From Chitinophaga pinensis (GTDB lineage Bacteria > Bacteroidota > Bacteroidia > UKL13-3), in NCBI GenBank assembly GCA_945875195.1, contig CAMCJW010000127.1, forward strand, positions 1 through 7,919: a stretch of DNA of 7,919 nucleotides. The letters are read 5' to 3'. A program made the translations under genes and the position numbers. Shown here one piece after another: positions 6,885-7,919 of the stretch. The stretch's first letter is position 1. Each line of letters starts with the position of its first letter. The notes beneath the pieces were generated by a model that searched no databases, was not told the DNA's origin, and was given only the letters and a program-made list of their open reading frames with translations.

Positions 6885-7919
6885 TTAACCTTTGCGATTT
6901 ATTCCCAATCGCAAACTAATAATATTACTCATGCCCATTAAGCCTTGGTTAAACGCATTGCCTAAGGCATAATCTATAGAAAGGCTTTTTAATTGAATAC
7001 CTATGCCAAGACTTGGCATGCCGTTTAATGTTTTCTTTCCAGTAAAATCTGTTACCCTTTGCAAAGTGCTATAGCCACCTCTTACGAATAAAAAATCATT
7101 GTAACCCAATTCTAAACCTATGCGTGGATCTATATTAATAAGCTTACTACTGATTAAAACATTGCGCTGACCATCTGTTGTAAAATCTAAATTAAACTCT
7201 GGCAAAATGGTATATTTAGGATTATGCAAAGTAAATTTCTTGGCAACCCCTAAAGTAATTCTTGGCAAGGTAAGCTCCAATCCGCCTGTAGGAACTGTAT
7301 TTCCGGCAGCTATTAGTTGCTTTTTGTCTTGCTCACTCATTTTGTAACTCCAAGCATTAAAGGTAGTAGTAATGTCTCTAGCCATAACAGCAAAATGCCA
7401 ATCATCTCTGGTATAATTAACAGAGGCATCTAATCCAAAACCCCAAGCGCCTCCAAATTCGCCAACTACCCTGCGAATTATTTTTACATTACCACCTACA
7501 TCTAAGCCTTCAATCTTTGTTTTGGTTGCGTACGACCCAACAAAGGCATAATCCACAGCAGAAAAACTGCGTATCAAAGAGTAGTTTATTTGCCCATCTT
7601 GCATAAGGTATAAGGTGTTTGGAATGCCATCTACCCCAAACCTAATGAAGCTAATTGCACCCACAGCATTTTCGCTCAGTTTAAAACCCACACTGCCATA
7701 ATCATGCTTGGCTATACCCGCAAATTGCTCATTGTGCATGAACGAAATTTGCAAATTGTCTTTCATTTTCAATAGGCCTGCTGGATTCCAATAGGTAGAA
7801 GTAACATCGCTGGTGGTAGCAATAACAGAACCTCCCATGCCCATAGCCCTGCCTCCTACCCCAATATTTAAAAACTCATTGCTATACTTTAGCACCTGGG
7901 CCATTAATCCATTCACAAG
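6885..7919 (-). CDS. PorV/PorQ-family outer-membrane beta-barrel protein (5' partial)
   Basis: 344 residues are visible and the frame is open to the right edge, so the true start lies outside. The GTG at 7916 is only an internal codon. The first visible residues (LVNGLMAQ) look like the end of a signal peptide, with the mature protein starting near VLKYSNEFLNIG. The following segment, GVGGRAMGMGGSVIATTSDVT and then YWNPAGL, is the hallmark of PorV/PorQ-family proteins, which are FadL-like 14-strand barrels of the Bacteroidota outer membrane. Alternating hydrophobic/polar strands with frequent glycines continue to an SLRLGI-type final strand (NIISLRLGINRKG). PorV itself acts in T9SS, moving cargo from the translocon to the attachment complex. 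Many paralogues have no known role, and this one cannot be assigned to PorV or PorQ proper from the sequence alone. Only part of the signal peptide is probably missing. It may be the first of two - strand genes, but the 128-base gap argues against tight coupling with the oxidoreductase. Confidence 0.88.
   Translation of the reverse strand, partial: LVNGLMAQVLKYSNEFLNIGVGGRAMGMGGSVIATTSDVTSTYWNPAGLLKMKDNLQISFMHNEQFAGIAKHDYGSVGFKLSENAVGAISFIRFGVDGIPNTLYLMQDGQINYSLIRSFSAVDYAFVGSYATKTKIEGLDVGGNVKIIRRVVGEFGGAWGFGLDASVNYTRDDWHFAVMARDITTTFNAWSYKMSEQDKKQLIAAGNTVPTGGLELTLPRITLGVAKKFTLHNPKYTILPEFNLDFTTDGQRNVLISSKLINIDPRIGLELGYNDFLFVRGGYSTLQRVTDFTGKKTLNGMPSLGIGIQLKSLSIDYALGNAFNQGLMGMSNIISLRLGINRKG

Noticed and set aside
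7914..7916. GTG at 7916 as the start of the PorV-like gene
   Set aside because: The preceding codon is also open and the visible N-terminus is only the tail of a signal peptide, so the real start is outside the window.

Overview
The window looks like chromosomal DNA from a Bacteroidota bacterium. The evidence is an AT-rich composition, no Shine-Dalgarno sequence before the starts I checked (A/T-rich leaders instead), and an outer-membrane protein of the PorV/PorQ family, which is typical of that phylum's type IX secretion (T9SS) lineage. No RNA gene, CRISPR array, transposase or integrase is visible.

Layout. Four genes lie on the + strand from the left edge to about 5350. (1) A GIY-YIG nuclease-family protein with a C-terminal DUF4357-like domain, cut by the left edge. 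(2) A 997-residue protein that appears to join an N-terminal WYL-like domain, a DNA2/UPF1-type superfamily 1 helicase core and a C-terminal DUF2726-like restriction-endonuclease-fold domain. (3) Ribonuclease HI with an additional C-terminal four-cysteine zinc ribbon. (4) A small secreted protein of unknown family with one EF-hand-like calcium loop. After a 203-base convergent gap, two genes read on the - strand: an FAD-dependent amine oxidase/phytoene-desaturase-like oxidoreductase, and a PorV/PorQ-family outer-membrane beta-barrel protein cut by the right edge.

How the genes may work together. The left half is a nucleic-acid-processing neighbourhood: nuclease, helicase-nuclease fusion, RNase H. 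GIY-YIG/DUF4357 proteins and large helicase-nuclease fusions are often found in defence islands, so genes 1 and 2 are a candidate anti-phage or DNA-surveillance module. That is inference from architecture and context. RNase HI is probably a housekeeping gene at the island edge, though its position 45 bases after a UPF1-like helicase makes a joint role on RNA:DNA hybrids worth testing. The right half appears to be ordinary envelope and metabolic genes with visibly less AT-rich composition.

Corrections to naive gene calls. The GIY-YIG reading frame is open to the left edge, and half of its signature motif lies before the first in-window start codon. The oxidoreductase most likely starts at 6756, not 6801. 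The PorV-like gene has no true start in the window because its frame is open through the right edge.
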